NCBI GenBank assembly: GCA_028023455.1
Contig: JAQFVV010000027.1
Span: forward strand, 8,307,845 to 8,371,844
Length of the DNA: 64,000 nucleotides
Direction: 5' to 3'
Source of the DNA: Epiperipatus broadwayi
Lineage: Eukaryota > Onychophora > Udeonychophora > Euonychophora > Peripatidae
This document shows positions 1 to 10,116 of this stretch, one piece after another. Made by a program: the position numbers and the translations under genes. The notes beneath the pieces were generated by a model. It ran no database searches and had not been told where the DNA came from. It saw only the letters and a program-made list of their open reading frames with translations. Every line of letters starts with the position of its first letter. Position 1 is the stretch's first letter.

Positions 1-2
1 CA

Positions 3-312
3 GCCCCAAATATATTTCAGTCAAGAATCAATGTTTTACTACAGGGTCTAGAAGGGGTCATTCCCTATTATGATGACATCCTTATCACGGGTACGTCACA
101 ATGTATCGTATGTGAAAAAACTTAATAAAGCTGGGGTTAAATTAAACGCCACCAAGAGCATATGGATGTCAAAAGAATTGACATTTCTAGGCCATTTGAT
201 TTCTGATAAAGGGAAAAAACCATCCCCGGAGAAAGTAAATGCAGTGAAAAAGGCATCGCCACCTACTAATGTAAAAGTTACAGGCTTTCTTAGGTCTCAT
301 AAACTTTTTTGA
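3..312 (+). pseudogene. Ty3/gypsy reverse transcriptase, C-terminal part, frameshifted
   Basis: Reads the end of the RT palm and thumb of a Ty3/gypsy polymerase. The catalytic YYDD box lies at 66-77 in one frame, preceded by APNIFQ at 3-20. The sequence then moves to another frame, where AGVKLN and the conserved FLGHLIS block (about 183-205) are read. A stop at 310-312 ends this frame; the next domain continues in a third frame from about 287. The stretch that normally follows the catalytic box (a short EHL-type helix) looks shortened. These breaks make it a pseudogene. The assignment is firm for the family; the exact break points are judged by eye. Confidence 0.85.
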
Positions 313-1612
313 ACCTTTCTTGGAAGGTAAAGCTCACATAGCTAAGCCATTATACGAACTATTAAAAAAAGATCAGAAGTGGCATTGGTCTAAAATTCAC
401 GAAGAAGTGTTCTGTCGGACAAAAATGTTATTGTCCGAGAAACTATTGGTGCATTATAACAACAGTTTAGAAGTACGCTTAACAACTGATGCAACAGAGT
501 GGGGAGTGGGGGCGGTGCTATCTCATCCATGTTACAAGGGGGAATGCCCTATCGCTTACGCATCGAGAACTCTCTCAAAATCAGAGAAAAATTATAGCCA
601 AATTGACAAGGAGGCTTTGGCTATAATGTTCGGCCTTAAAAAATTCCATCAATTCTTATTCAGAAGGAATTTCCACATAATTACCGACCACAAGCCACTA
701 CTGGGTATTTTGGGTCACGATCGTTTAGCTCCCGAACATTTAAGCCCACGCATGATGCACTGGAGAAACATAATGTCAGCATATGACTATATATTAGAAT
801 ACAAAAAAGGCAAAGACATTGCACACGCCGATGCATTATCAAGAATGCTGGACAAGCAAGAACAATCAACGATGGAGGCAGAAATAAATTATATTGACAC
901 CCTAAACTCAGAAATACTGAACAGCAAACGCGTAGCCAATTGGACGAGTTCCGATCAAGGCTATCAGATATTTAGTGGATGGATCAAAAACAGATGGCCA
1001 TCTTCAAAGCCTCAATACATTGACCCAGGGTTCTGGACAAATCGTAATAAACTGTCTATATGCAAAGGATGCATATTAATGGGCGATCAGGTCGTGATAC
1101 CAATGGAAGGCCGACAGCAAGTATTGAACTTACTGCACGAAGGCCACCCCGGTGTTGTGCGAGCTAAAGCACTGGCTCGCAGCTACATCTGGTGGCCAAA
1201 AGTCACCATCGACATAGAGCAAAATATCAAAAAATGTTCGGCATGTCAAACAAAAATGAACATGAGAGCTAAGATATACAATTCGTGCCCAGCTGCCACG
1301 AAAGCATGGCAAAGGGTCCACATAGACCATGCTGGACCGGTGAATGGAAAACTCTTGCTCGTAGTGATAGATGCATTCTCAAAGTGGGCAGAGTGCCGAA
1401 TTGTAAATGATTTAACTGCTACTGAAACAGTTAAGACGTTAAATGCTGTGTTTGCATGTCACGGTTTACCGGAAATCATCGTGACTGATAACGGAACTGC
1501 GTTCATAGCTAGGGAAATAGAAAGCTATTTCATGATAATGACATCAGACACATTCATATACCACCTTATCACCCGGAGTCGAACGGTCTGGCAGAGAAGG
1601 CTGTCCAAATAA
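287..1612 (+). pseudogene. Ty3/gypsy RNase H and integrase (broken pol)
   Basis: The longest open stretch of the element; counting residues from the TTG at 320 it is 430 codons. RNase H lies at about residues 50-175 with the acidic residues D57 (TTDATEWG), E98 (KEALAI), D123 (ITDHKP) and D171 (HADALSR). The integrase HHCC zinc finger is at about 270-310 (H273, H276, C306, C309), followed by the catalytic core with D336 (HIDHAGP) and D390 (VTDNGTAF). After about residue 403 the frame is lost; the region expected to hold the third acidic residue of the DDE triad is read in another frame. Entry from the upstream RT also needs a frame change near 285. It would have copied and inserted the element, but this copy is inactive. 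Confidence 0.88.
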
Positions 1613-2281
1613 TCAAAAAGGTGTTAAAGAAATCAAGTAATAGGGATTTACAACAAGCAATTGATAACGTGATGCTGTGGCAACACGCAACGCCATCAAC
1701 GGCCACCGGGAAATCGCCCCCAGAACTGTTAATGGGCAGGAAACTGCGTATTAAATTAGACTTATTACTGCCAGATCCTGTCGAAAATGACAACAGCGAC
1801 AAAAATGTAAACAAGTTCGTAATCGGGGATAAAGTTTGGTCCGGGATATGTTGCAAAAGAAATGGGTAGAGGGAATAATTATGAAACTGTTGTCTCAACA
1901 AATAGTAATGGTACTAGCTATAGAAGACACCGGGATATGTTGCAAAAGAAATGGGTAGAGGGAATAATTATGAAACTGTTGTCTCAACAAATAATAATCG
2001 TGCAACTACAGGATGGTACTAGCTATAGAAGACACGTAAACCATGTCCGTCAGCGAGTTGTAGAGGAAATACAAACGTTACCTGACATTACAAGCAAATT
2101 ATTGTTGAATGAGCAGCAAACCACAGAAATGAAACGACAGCAACCAATGGAGACAGAGACAGCATCAACGGATAGTGAGAATGATACAGCATCGAGCTCA
2201 AGGCCAGATGAAACACAAAGCAATACAGCCAGACCAAAACGGAAAACCCAGAGACCGGACAAACTAAAAGACTATATATAG
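1560..2281 (+). pseudogene. Ty3/gypsy integrase C-terminal region with an internal duplication
   Basis: Two overlapping open stretches (about 1560-1869 and 1862-2281) carry the end of the integrase core, including the conserved HP-S-NG-E block around 1575-1605, and a tail with the RRHVNHVRQR motif (about 2029-2060) typical of the chromo/SH3-like end of such integrases. The last 70 codons are polar and low in complexity (EST-rich, ending in a KRKTQRP stretch). The frame switch between the two parts falls inside an 89-bp direct duplication (1841-1929 against 1930 onwards), which is not a multiple of three and therefore breaks the gene. Stop at 2279-2281, 30 bases before the purine tract. Confidence 0.75.
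1841..2034 (+). repeat. 89-bp tandem duplication inside the integrase tail
   Basis: The segment starting CCGGGATATGTTGC at 1841 recurs at 1930, an offset of 89. The first copy lacks about 15 bases near its end that the second copy has (the CGTGCAACTACAGGA part, about 1996-2011). An offset of 89 shifts the reading frame, so the duplication is a disabling lesion that arose after insertion or during reverse transcription. Confidence 0.85.
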
Positions 2282-2310
2282 TGCCATTACGCAACCATCT
2301 TTTCTGGAGT

Positions 2311-2319
2311 AAGGGGAGG
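2311..2319 (+). promoter_or_regulatory. Polypurine tract of the Ty3/gypsy element
   Basis: AAGGGGAGG directly abuts the TGTTG that begins the 3' LTR. In LTR elements such a tract primes plus-strand DNA synthesis. Position and composition are both as expected. Confidence 0.8.
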
Positions 2320-2542
2320 TGTTGTATACATATGTAAATAGAGCCAGTAAAGGCACACATTAATTAAGTGAAAATAAAAGTAATTAGATCGGCTACATTA
2401 ACTAAATAAAGATGCGTTGTTTAACAGATTGGATTACCAAGGAAATTAATAACCAAACGAAGCCGCCTGCACACACACGCGAAAAAGATGTATTAATACT
2501 CCAGAAAAGAAGTGACGAGAGTGGGATTTTCAAACGCGGGAG

Positions 2543-2550
2543 TATAAAAG
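2543..2550 (+). promoter_or_regulatory. TATA box in the LTR
   Basis: TATAAAAG, preceded by GCGGGAG and followed about 30 bases later by a pyrimidine-rich CTCTCTTGTCC stretch, a plausible start region for the element's RNA. Prediction from motif and position only. Confidence 0.5.
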
Positions 2551-2881
2551 AGCAGGAAAAATTAATATCGCTCTCTTGTCCTTTGGTTCTCCATGAGTGC
2601 TGCCACTATGGAGTGTGATCCCAGGTTCTCAGCGCCTGTAGGTGAATCCGGCCGATTAGGGTAGAAGCAGACCGCACTGGTCTTAATATAATTTTTAAAC
2701 GCCCTTAGTGGCTTTATTATGAGGGTTTTATTTCATCACCTAGTCAAGGTACTGTGCGTTTTTGTATTACTGTTAGACAGAGAGGGGGAGTGAAATTGTA
2801 AGGCAGTCAGATTATGTATATAGATATATATGTTAACCAATTGCTCATAACTGTTATTTTAGTGTAAATTATCACGTAACC

Positions 2882-2887
2882 AATAAA
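2882..2887 (+). terminator. Polyadenylation signal in the LTR
   Basis: AATAAA about 340 bases after the TATA-like box and 70-80 bases before the LTR end, as expected for the R/U5 border. Confidence 0.5.
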
Positions 2888-2990
2888 GATCTAGTGTAAA
2901 TAAGTCTGTAGTTCTTATTTTAAATTAAGTATTATATTTGCGATCGTTCAGCCACAGCTGAAGACACTGCAGCATGCAATTAAATATATT

Positions 2991-3315
2991 AAAACAGCAG
3001 GCAAAACTCTCCAAACAGTAGTGCCACTCAGTGGAAGCCAGAGTTATCAATGGATGCCAGAAGGCTTGTGCATAAAATCCCCATCTAATGCCTACTCATC
3101 CAATATCCCCAGACTAGTTTCTGGCTTGTGGCCTTCATCAGTGAAGAGCCTTGGATCTGAGAGCACTGCCCCTAGATCGTTATGCACAAGCCTTCTGGCA
3201 TCCACTGATCACTCTGGCTTGCACTGAGTGGCAATATGTATAGAGTTTTACCTGTTTTAATAACAGTTTTAAGTAAGCATAAAAAATGGTGATCATGTGA
3301 TGTTTATTGGATTAA
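2991..3315 (+). mobile_element. Hammerhead inverted-repeat element, copy A
   Basis: Compact copy of the main non-coding family. The left arm (from GGCAAAACTCTCC at about 3001) reads the minus-type sequence through a complete hammerhead on the minus strand, then switches near 3180 to plus-type sequence (TTATGCACAAGCCTTCTGGC) and ends in GTGATGTTTATTGG. The flanks carry a near-perfect direct repeat, AATTAAATATATT at 2978-2990 and AATTAAATCTATA at 3316-3328 (11 of 13). It sits just outside the gypsy LTR. No coding capacity. Confidence 0.8.
3098..3156 (-). ncRNA. Hammerhead ribozyme, type I, core intact (copy A)
   Basis: Read on the minus strand: distal stem I ATCCAA, internal loop GGC, proximal stem I TCTTCA, core CTGATGA, stem II GGC/GCC with loop CACAA flanked by A opposite A, then GAAAC, loop TA, GTC, proximal stem I TGGGGA, TA, distal stem I TTGGAT. 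Stem I pairs 6+6 with two G-U wobbles. Every invariant core base is present. Stem III is only A-U and C-G, the minimal form known from Penelope-type hammerheads, which may need dimers to cut. Predicted cleavage is 3' of the C of GTC (plus-strand 3112). Confidence 0.75.
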
Positions 3316-3399
3316 AATTAAATCTATAAAGAATTAAAAAATTCCAGTAAATAACAAAATCACTGTAGATATTTTTTAAAAAAGCAGATGAAAAAATGA

Positions 3400-4248
3400 A
3401 AAATGATTGACAAGGGTGTATGTGGAGTATTTGACGGTTGTAAAAATTCAACAATAATATTGATATTTAAGAAAAATGAATTAGAATACTGTACATTAGA
3501 AATTGTCTATAATTTCTAATATCTTTCAACAATTCTATATAAGATTTTATTAAAATTATTAGAAATCATGTGTAGAATATTAACATTAAGCTATTCATAC
3601 GAACTAACTGGATTTAAAAATAGTTTTAACTCAGTGGATTACATCCAATTATTAATAGAAGTTACAGAAAGGGTCAATGAATAAAAATTGCCATTATGTT
3701 TTGGATATCTACATTATGGTAAGATATTTTAATTCTACATGAATTTCCACCATGATTAAACCTTTATTACCATATTCAGAAATATATTGTCAAAACGCAT
3801 TAGGGCAGTGATTGGATTACCCAATGATACTAAGAAGATTAACATCGAAAACAGTACATAACAGAGTGATTCTACATCTCCAAAACATTTTAGAATAGTA
3901 TTATGGAATGTATTTTATGGATTAATTAAAATTGAAAGCTAAGAAAATAAAAGCAAGTAGAGATTTTTCAGATGATGTAGAACTTCAGAAAATGTTACAA
4001 AAATTGTCATATAAAAATGAAAAAGTAGGATTAAAACAAATTAAAAAATTACAACGGAAGAATTTAATAATCATGAATTAGAAGTTAACAATTATCAATA
4101 CTTTGGACAAATTATTCATACAAAAAAAAAACCAAAATGAATAGAATAATAAAATTAACCATGGATAGAATATTTTTGATAGAAATAATTTAATATTAAT
4201 ATATGCCTAAGTTATGGATCTGATACTTGGACAAAGAGCAAGAAACTG
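3400..4248 (+). mobile_element. RTE-like LINE remnant, reverse transcriptase part (split, left piece)
   Basis: Heavily mutated copy of the same LINE family found at 53.9-56.6 kb. Recognisable are the ATATTGATATTTAAGAAAA block (about 3458-3476), which in the better copy encodes an ILIFKKG-type RT motif, and, near the end, a block matching LEVNNYQYFGQII (about 4078-4115), the conserved YLGQIITSDG region. It runs directly into an inserted hammerhead element at 4256 and resumes at 4976. No frame longer than about 40 codons survives. Confidence 0.65.
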
Positions 4249-4255
4249 CAAATTA

Positions 4256-4968
4256 AAACAAGCAAAACTTTCCATACATAGTACAATCAGTGCAAGCAAG
4301 AATAAACAAAGGATGCCAGAAGGCTTGTGCATAAAATCCCTATCTTGTGCCTACTCATCCAATATCCCCAGACTAGTTTCTAGCTTGTGGCTTTGGTCTG
4401 TGAGGAGCCTTGGATCTGAGAGCACTGCACGTAGATCTTAGGATCTAATGCAACCTTCCAGCAACCGCCTTTTATCTCTACTTAACTACAAAACTATGAG
4501 AATAAAATTGAAAACACAATAATATTTTCAATCTAAGCTCTAGCTTATGTAGTCATATAGGTCTGAACTCAGTTCAATATCCATACATTTTGGTGTCTGA
4601 TTCTTTAATAACCATAGCCACCACTATTCTATTAGGCAGAATTGGTATTAAACCACTAAACATCACATGATCACCATTTCTTATTTCTTTCTCATAACTG
4701 TTATTAAAACAGGCAAAAACTCTCCATACAGTAATGCCACTCAGTGCAAGCAAGAGTAACCAATAGATACCACAAGCTAAAAACTAGTCTGGGGTTATTG
4801 GATGAGTAGGCACTAGATAGGGATTTTATGCCCAAGCCTTCTGGCATCCATTGGTTACTCTTGCTTGCACTGAGTGGCACTACTGTATGAAAAGTTTTGC
4901 CTGTTTTAATAACAATTATGAGCAAGCATAAGAAATGGTGATCATATGATGTTTAATGGTTTAAAATT
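4256..4968 (+). mobile_element. Hammerhead inverted-repeat element, copy B (inserted in a LINE)
   Basis: Begins ACAAGCAAAACTTTCC and ends GATGTTTAATGGTTTAA. It contains one full minus-type monomer (4256-4660), the start of a second minus-type monomer (4660-4785), then plus-type sequence to the end; 4655-4968 therefore folds into a long hairpin. CAAATTA at 4249-4255 and 4969-4975 is an exact 7-bp flanking repeat, with weaker similarity beyond it. The minus-strand hammerhead (about 4360-4420) is dead: its core reads CAGACCA instead of CTGATGA. The element interrupts an older LINE. Confidence 0.75.
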
Positions 4969-4975
4969 CAAATTA

Positions 4976-5308
4976 CAATGAACTGAGAGATGTATTTTGA
5001 GATCAACATAAACAAATAGAAATGAAATATAAAGATGGGAAAGCAAATAGTTATCAATGACATCACTGATAAAAATATAAGTTGAAATAAAGTTAGATCG
5101 AAAAAATCATTAGAAGAGATTATAATAAAAGGGTAAATGAAATTTTAAACTGAATTCCATAAGATTGTAAAAGACTACTACATATAAGATGGATGGATAA
5201 AATAACGAAATTTGCTGAAGTGATGTGGAGCTAGAGTTAAGAAAAACTAAAAAAACTCTGCGAGACTGTCATCCTGCTTTGGATTGATATTTGAAAATGA
5301 TGATGATT
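4976..5308 (+). mobile_element. RTE-like LINE remnant, 3' end (split, right piece)
   Basis: Continues the LINE broken at 4248. It carries the AGATTGTAAAAGAC block (about 5161-5174), the GATGGATAAAATAA block and the GATGTGGAG block found in every copy of this family, and ends in a short TGATGATGAT tail at about 5297-5306, the usual 3' terminus of RTE elements. Confidence 0.65.
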
Positions 5309-6637
5309 TTCATGACATAATTTTCAAAGAATTAATTTTTTAAAATCGGTCATTTTTATCCATACATTCTTATTAAAATAAGAATTAAATTATCGTGAAT
5401 CAAAATGTATTCATAATTAATTGTTAACATACAGAATTTAAAATGTAATTAATTTTAATATATTTATAATGTATAACTGCTTGTCGATCATTACTTCCAA
5501 GACCTGGCAGATTGCATAATTAGATAGTACAAAGAAAAAAATATACTTCTAAAAGGTAGGCACAATGTAAAATTATTAATGTATTTTATATAGAATGATT
5601 TTGTAAATCTTTTTTTATATTACTGATCTCCAATTAGGAAAGTAATGTATTATATAGGGGGTGGATGGTTGAGGTCGTGTGAAAGTCTGACTCCAATTCC
5701 CCAATATATTACATATACAAGTGCTGAGAAAGCCTGTACTGTAGAAAAAATTCATATTTCAAAATAATGTATTATAAATCAAGTAAATGATATATCAAAA
5801 TAGTATTTATATATTTTTTATTTCTTAAAAAAATATTGGCATTATATTTTACCAAAAAAATAGATATAACAAGAACAGTTCTCTATTCTACAATCATCTA
5901 TAGTAAGCTTGAATAATCAGCGATTACCATATGGAAGTGCCTAATGCCTTTAAACTGAACATAATGCAGTTATGCATCCAGCAACCAACTTTGACACTAT
6001 TTTACTATTCAAGCACTAAAACCTAAAATTCAAAACATCTTATGATTTTAAACTCGGGTCAATCTGCCTCGCTGATATAGGCAGAAGGCAAAAACCCATC
6101 TGGGAATAGATTTGAATGTACTACTAACTGGTGATAATTGATTAATTATTCAAGCTTACTATAGATGGCACTAGAGTGGAGAAGCGCTCATGCTTTATTA
6201 CATATGCATTGTGTAAATTTAAAAATTTAAGTGATTGGTTGTAAAGATGGATATACAATTATCAAGAAGTGCTTCTCAGATGATAATCAAATCTTCCCAT
6301 GACTAATTACTGAGAAAATATTAAATGACAGTTTGAAGAAGATGGATGATTGTACCTAAATCGTAACTTCTAAATCTTAATCAAATTATATTTTGCATTT
6401 ACTTTTATGCATGTATATTAAATTCTCTGCTAGAGGATAGGTTGTAATAACTAGGCAAAAGGACACAATGAATATCGTTAGTTTGTCATCGCTCATAGCT
6501 TCCTTAACACAATTTATTTATTCTATCATTTCTATATGTAAATGCATAAAATATCTACTTTATTAGTTTATCATTGACAAATTTATAAATATATTGATAT
6601 AAATTAATGATTTTGTTTAGAAAGATTTACATAACAA
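5309..6637. other. A+T-rich spacer with one inverted-repeat element
   Basis: No coding region is supported. The only structure seen is the inverted repeat at 5893-6168. The rest is A+T-rich sequence without recognisable motifs. Confidence 0.5.
5893..6168. repeat. Inverted-repeat element (CTATAGTAAGCTTGAATAAT family)
   Basis: ATCTATAGTAAGCTTGAATA (from about 5895) pairs with the reverse-complementary TATTCAAGCTTACTATAGAT ending at about 6167. The interior between the arms is largely not self-complementary. It holds a CTGATATAGGCAGAAGG block (about 6073-6089) resembling a decayed hammerhead core. Related ends occur at about 31526/32290 and 36103. Confidence 0.55.
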
Positions 6638-6648
6638 AATAATAAAAG
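6638..6648 (+). repeat. Target-site duplication, left, of the RTE LINE
   Basis: AATAATAAAAG, repeated exactly at 10117-10127. The 11-bp direct repeat defines the ends of the LINE. Confidence 0.85.
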
Positions 6649-6715
6649 CTGGGAATAAGGCATGGGTCCCATGCCACCCAGAGTGTCCCCAGGTTGCGGA
6701 TAGGGGCATGGCCTT
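6649..6715 (+). ncRNA. Candidate HDV-like self-cleaving fold at the LINE 5' end
   Basis: Pairings can be nested in the order of the HDV double pseudoknot: P1 CTGGG (6649-6653) with CCCAG (6677-6681), P2 AAGGC (6657-6661) with GCCTT (6711-6715), P3 ATGGG (6662-6666) with CCCAT (6668-6672), P4 CCCC (6687-6690) with GGGG (6703-6706). A C at 6707 stands right after P4, where the catalytic C sits in HDV. The TSD-defined element start coincides with the first base of P1. Against it: P1 has five pairs only, L3 would be very short, and the joining strand reads CATG instead of the usual C-N-A-A. HDV-like ribozymes are known at the 5' end of some RTE and R2 elements. Confidence 0.4.
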
Positions 6716-7100
6716 CAGATATGAAGGTTAGCTGCGAATAAGCAGAGTACTGTAAATAAGCAGTCGCTGACAATGGGACAACATTCACTATCAGGAAGTG
6801 GTGAAGGAGACAGTGGCATGTTTACTTCTATAAAGTGCCACAATTCCTATGACGGTGGATGTATAATGGCGAGTGTTGACCGCCATTAAATAAGTCAACA
6901 CCCCGCTGGGTGCTGGGTCAGCAACGGCATTTCTTCCAAGTCAGCGGAAGATCACTAGAGGTGACAACGATGAGGAGGAAGCGGTAGTTGGATTTTCATT
7001 TTATGGGATTTGGCTAGCGCACTAAGCCTATTATAGAGGTTATTGCTGGGCAAAGAAGGCAACGGGAAACCACTTTGTCTTATAATTCCCTTGTTTTATT

Positions 7101-8177
7101 ATGAGTATGTCTACAGGAATCATTACGTTTGGTGTTGAGACCTTAGTTAAGAATAACTTTGGTGTCTTGCCCGGCAGGAGTGGACATGAGGCTACTCAGG
7201 TCATCAACCTGCAAAATCCTCATAAATATAATTCATTGAGAGGGGATACACTGAGAATTGGAACGTGGAATGTTAGATCTTTGAGGAAAGGTGGGAAATT
7301 GGAGAATTTGAAAAGAGAGTTGAATTTGAATAATATTGATGTAATGGGATTAAGTGAAGTGAGGTGGGAGGGATGTGGAGAAGTAAGTAGTGGAGATGTA
7401 AAGTTGTTTTATTCAGGTGATGATAGGTCAATTAATGGAGTTGGCATTGCTGTGAGGAAGAAAATATGGAATAGTGTGGCAAAGGTTGATGGTATTAATG
7501 ATAGACTGATGGTGATGAGAATAAATGCAAGTCCTAGGGATTTGGTAATTATACAAGTTTATATGCCAACTAGTACTCATGATGATAGTGAAATTGATGA
7601 AATGTATGAGAAGATAGAAGAAAGTATTCAATGTGAAGGAAAAAATGCATGTATATTGCTATTGGGGGATTGGAATGCTGTTGTGGGGAAAGGTAGGGAA
7701 GAGAAAATTGTTGGAAATTATGGTATTGGAAAAAGAAATGAAAGGGGTAGTCGACTTGTACAATTTTGTAAAGAGAATGGGTTTGTCATTGCAAATACTT
7801 GCTTTAAAAATCATATTAGAAGATTGTATAAATGGAAAGCTCCAGGTAACAAAGAACGTTATCAAATTGATTATATACTGATTCAGAATAGATATAAGAA
7901 TGCTGTTAAGGGTTCACATGCTTTGCCAGGTGCTGATATAGATTCGGATCATAATTTGGTGATGGCTAAATTAAAGTTAAGTTTAAAAAGAATTAAAAGA
8001 GGGAAAAGATACACAAGATGGGACTTGGATAAATTGAGACAAATGGAAAAAGGAAAATTTGGTTTAATATGTGAAAATGAATTTAAAAGAATTGTTCAGG
8101 ATGGGAACTATATTAATAGCTCTGATGAGTGTTGGAATAGAATTAAAGAGGGATTCTTGAAAATAGCAAAAAATTAA
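7101..8177 (+). pseudogene. RTE LINE endonuclease domain (ended by a premature stop)
   Basis: 358 codons from ATG 7101. Residues 50-290 form an apurinic/apyrimidinic-type endonuclease that nicks target DNA: N57 (GTWNVRS), E86 (SEVRW), Y154 (QVYMPT), D190 and N192 (GDWNAVVG), and D283-H284 (DSDHN). All the catalytic positions I can place are present. The first 50 residues are a family-specific lead. The stop TAA at 8175-8177 is a point lesion: the next open stretch continues in the same frame, and translation between them is otherwise unbroken. In the intact element this would be one protein with the RT downstream. The start is chosen because it is the first ATG after the untranslated leader. 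Confidence 0.85.
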
Positions 8178-8228
8178 ATAGGTATTATTCGGGCGAGAAA
8201 AGCTAAAAGACCTTGGATAACTGAAGGT

Positions 8229-9086
8229 ATGTTGGAAAAGATGGAAATGCGGAGATGGTGGAAGAATGTAAATACTGAGGAAGGGCAAAAGGAATATAGG
8301 AAATTTAATAATGAATTAAGAAGAGAAACAGATTTAGCAAAAGAAAAGTGGTTGGAGCAAGAATGTAAAGAGATAGAAAGGTTTCAACAGATGAAAAGAT
8401 ATGATCTAGCATTTGATAGAATACAAAGTATTTCTTGGGAGAAAAAGACATGGGTAGCAAGTGAGATTGCGGATAAGAATGGAAGAAGGTTAACCGATAG
8501 TAATGATATATTAAAAAGATGGGAAGAATATATTCGGTATCTGTTTAGTAGAGGAAATAATTTGATTAGTTATGAACTTGAAAATGAAGATGTTGCAATG
8601 GATGATAGAGGTATGGACATACTGCCAGATGAAGTAAGAAAGGCAATCGCACAAATGAAGAATGGTAAGGCTATTGGATTTGATGCAGTGCCTATAGAAT
8701 TTTTGGGAGAAATGGGAGAATTTACTATGAAGGAAATAGTTGGACTTTGCAATTTGATATATAATAGTGGAGTTTGGCCTGAAGATTTTTTAAGAACTAT
8801 AGTGATTCCAATTGCTAAAAAGAAGAAAGCTGTTAAATGTGAAGAGTATAGGACAATAAGTGTATTGTCTCATGTTTCTAAGGTGTTATTGAGGATTTTA
8901 ACTCAAAGGATTTATGGGAAGGTTGACTATTATATTGCTGAAGAACAGTTTGGTTTTCGGAAAGGGAAAAGCACAAGAGATGCTATTGGTATTGTTAGGA
9001 CAATTGCAGAAAGATATATTGAAAGAGATAAAGGAATTGGTATATGTTTTGTAGATTTAGAAAAGGCATTTGATAGAGTAAGCTGA
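8229..9086 (+). pseudogene. RTE LINE reverse transcriptase, N-terminal and finger/palm part
   Basis: 285 codons in the same frame as the endonuclease. It holds a charged linker (about residues 1-110), the NGKAIGFDAVPIEFL block, the YRTISVLSHVSKVLLRIL block and RT motif A, GICFVDLEKAFDRV, whose first aspartate is catalytic. It ends at TGA 9084-9086, produced by loss of one base after the motif A region; the polymerase continues from 9086 in another frame. It copies the element RNA at the nicked target in active relatives. Confidence 0.85.
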
Positions 9087-9094
9087 ATAAACTG

Positions 9095-9496
9095 ATGTCT
9101 ATCTTAAGAGATAAAGGAGTATTCTGGAAAGAAAGACGATTGATATGGAATATGTATAATGGGCAAAGAATAAGAGTTAGATTTGGATGTAATGAGACGG
9201 ATGAAGTGAATATAGAAAGTGGAGTTAGGCAAGGATGTAGTATGTCACCTGTTTTGTTTAATATTTATTTAGAAGATATGATAAATAATTATTTGGACTG
9301 TGGAGGAGCAAATGTTGGAGGGAGAGTAATAAAGTGTATAAGATTTGCAGATGATATGGCTCTTATTGCTGAGGAAGAAAAGGATCTTCAGAATATGTTG
9401 AATAAATTGGAAGAAGGATGTATGGCATATGGAATGAAGATTAATATTGAAAAGACTAAGTGTTTATGGATAGGGAGAGATGCAAAAAGACTGTAA
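9095..9496 (+). pseudogene. RTE LINE reverse transcriptase, catalytic palm part
   Basis: Continuation after the one-base deletion. It holds the SGVRQGCSMSPVLFNIYL motif (RT block 4) and the catalytic box KCIRFADDMAL with both aspartates, then KINIEKTKCLWIG. A single TAA at 9494-9496 interrupts it; the downstream frame is the same, so this too is a point lesion. Confidence 0.85.
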
Positions 9497-9514
9497 ATTG
9501 GAATCCATGATGAC

Positions 9515-10060
9515 ATGGTGCAGCAGGTGAAGGGATTTAGATATTTGGGTTGTTGGTTGAGTGAGGATGGAAGAAGTGAAGATGAAGTTAAAAGAAGAAT
9601 AGCATTGGCAAAGGTGACATTTGTAAAAAGAAAGAAGATATTCTGTGGACCTATGGAAAGAGAATTAAGGAAAAGATTAATTAAATGTTATGTGTGGAGT
9701 GTATTAATGTATGGTTGTGAGACATGGACATTGAGTAATAGAATTAAGAAACGACTGGAAGCTTTTGAGATGTGGACATGGAGAAAAATGGAAAAAATCA
9801 GTTGGGTGAATAAAATAACAAAAGTTTTGAAAAGAGTTAATGAGGAAAGAAGATTGATTGAAAATATCAAAGAGAGAAAGAGAAACTGGATTGGACATAT
9901 ACTAAGAAAAGATTATAGTTTAATGAAAGATGTTTTGGAAGGAATGGTGAGTGGAAATAAAAAGAAAGGACGGAAGAGATTGACATTATTGGATGATATA
10001 CGAGATGGAATTGAGGAAGTGGGCAAGGAAGAGAATGGAATGGAAGAATGGATGAACTGA
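9515..10060 (+). pseudogene. RTE LINE reverse transcriptase thumb and C-terminal region
   Basis: Same frame as the preceding part. It starts with KGFRYLGCWLSEDGRSEDEV (the thumb entry typical of RTE), then VLMYGCETWTL, and a basic region with the RNWIGHILR block and RLTLLDDIRDG near the end. Stop TGA at 10058-10060, 56 bases before the element end. No RNase H domain is present, as usual for RTE. Confidence 0.85.
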
Positions 10061-10116
10061 TGTAGTGACTACTCTCTGGACCTGTCTATTGGACAGACTA
10101 CTATTGATGATGATTG

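Larger units (their letters stand above)
1..2966 (+). mobile_element. Ty3/gypsy LTR retrotransposon, 3' half, decayed
   Basis: The left edge of the window cuts into the pol region. In order the sequence shows the end of a reverse transcriptase, RNase H, an integrase zinc finger and core, an integrase tail, a purine tract and a 3' LTR. The domain order RT-RH-INT is that of Ty3/gypsy elements, and the RNase H and integrase wording resembles the K02A2.6-like group. The reading frame changes at least four times (about 95-118, 283-290, 1535-1565 and 1841-1930), so this copy cannot make a working polyprotein. The 5' LTR, gag and protease lie outside the window, so no insertion-site duplication can be tested. 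The right boundary is placed at one of two candidate CA ends (2956 or 2966). No env-like frame is seen between integrase and LTR. Confidence 0.9.
2320..2966 (+). repeat. 3' LTR of the Ty3/gypsy element
   Basis: Begins TGTTGTATAC directly after the polypurine tract. It holds a TATA-like box (2543-2550) and an AATAAA signal (2882-2887) in the order expected for U3-R-U5. The end is uncertain: candidate ACA ends are at 2956 and 2966, giving a length of about 640 bases. No 5' LTR is available for comparison. Confidence 0.7.
6649..10116 (+). mobile_element. Nearly full-length RTE-type LINE
   Basis: 3.47-kb non-LTR retrotransposon with an endonuclease followed by a reverse transcriptase, of the type often misannotated as craniofacial development protein 2-like. 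It is bounded by the exact 11-bp repeat AATAATAAAAG. The 5' untranslated part (6649-7100) is G+C-richer than its surroundings. The protein frame runs from 7101 to 10060 with only three lesions: a stop at 8175-8177, a one-base deletion at about 9085 and a stop at 9494-9496. The 3' end is TTGATGATGATTG, the short TGA-type tail of RTE elements. So few lesions indicate a recent insertion. Confidence 0.92.

Noticed and set aside
3021-3227. Short frames inside the hammerhead repeats (SPSNAYSSNIPRLVSGLW type), repeated in several copies
   Set aside because: They recur only because the DNA is repeated; each is broken differently, lies partly in the ribozyme, and runs on either strand. The conserved feature is RNA structure, not protein.
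7428-7631. Minus-strand frames within the RTE LINE
   Set aside because: Shadows of the endonuclease and RT frames, explained by the purine-rich sense strand.
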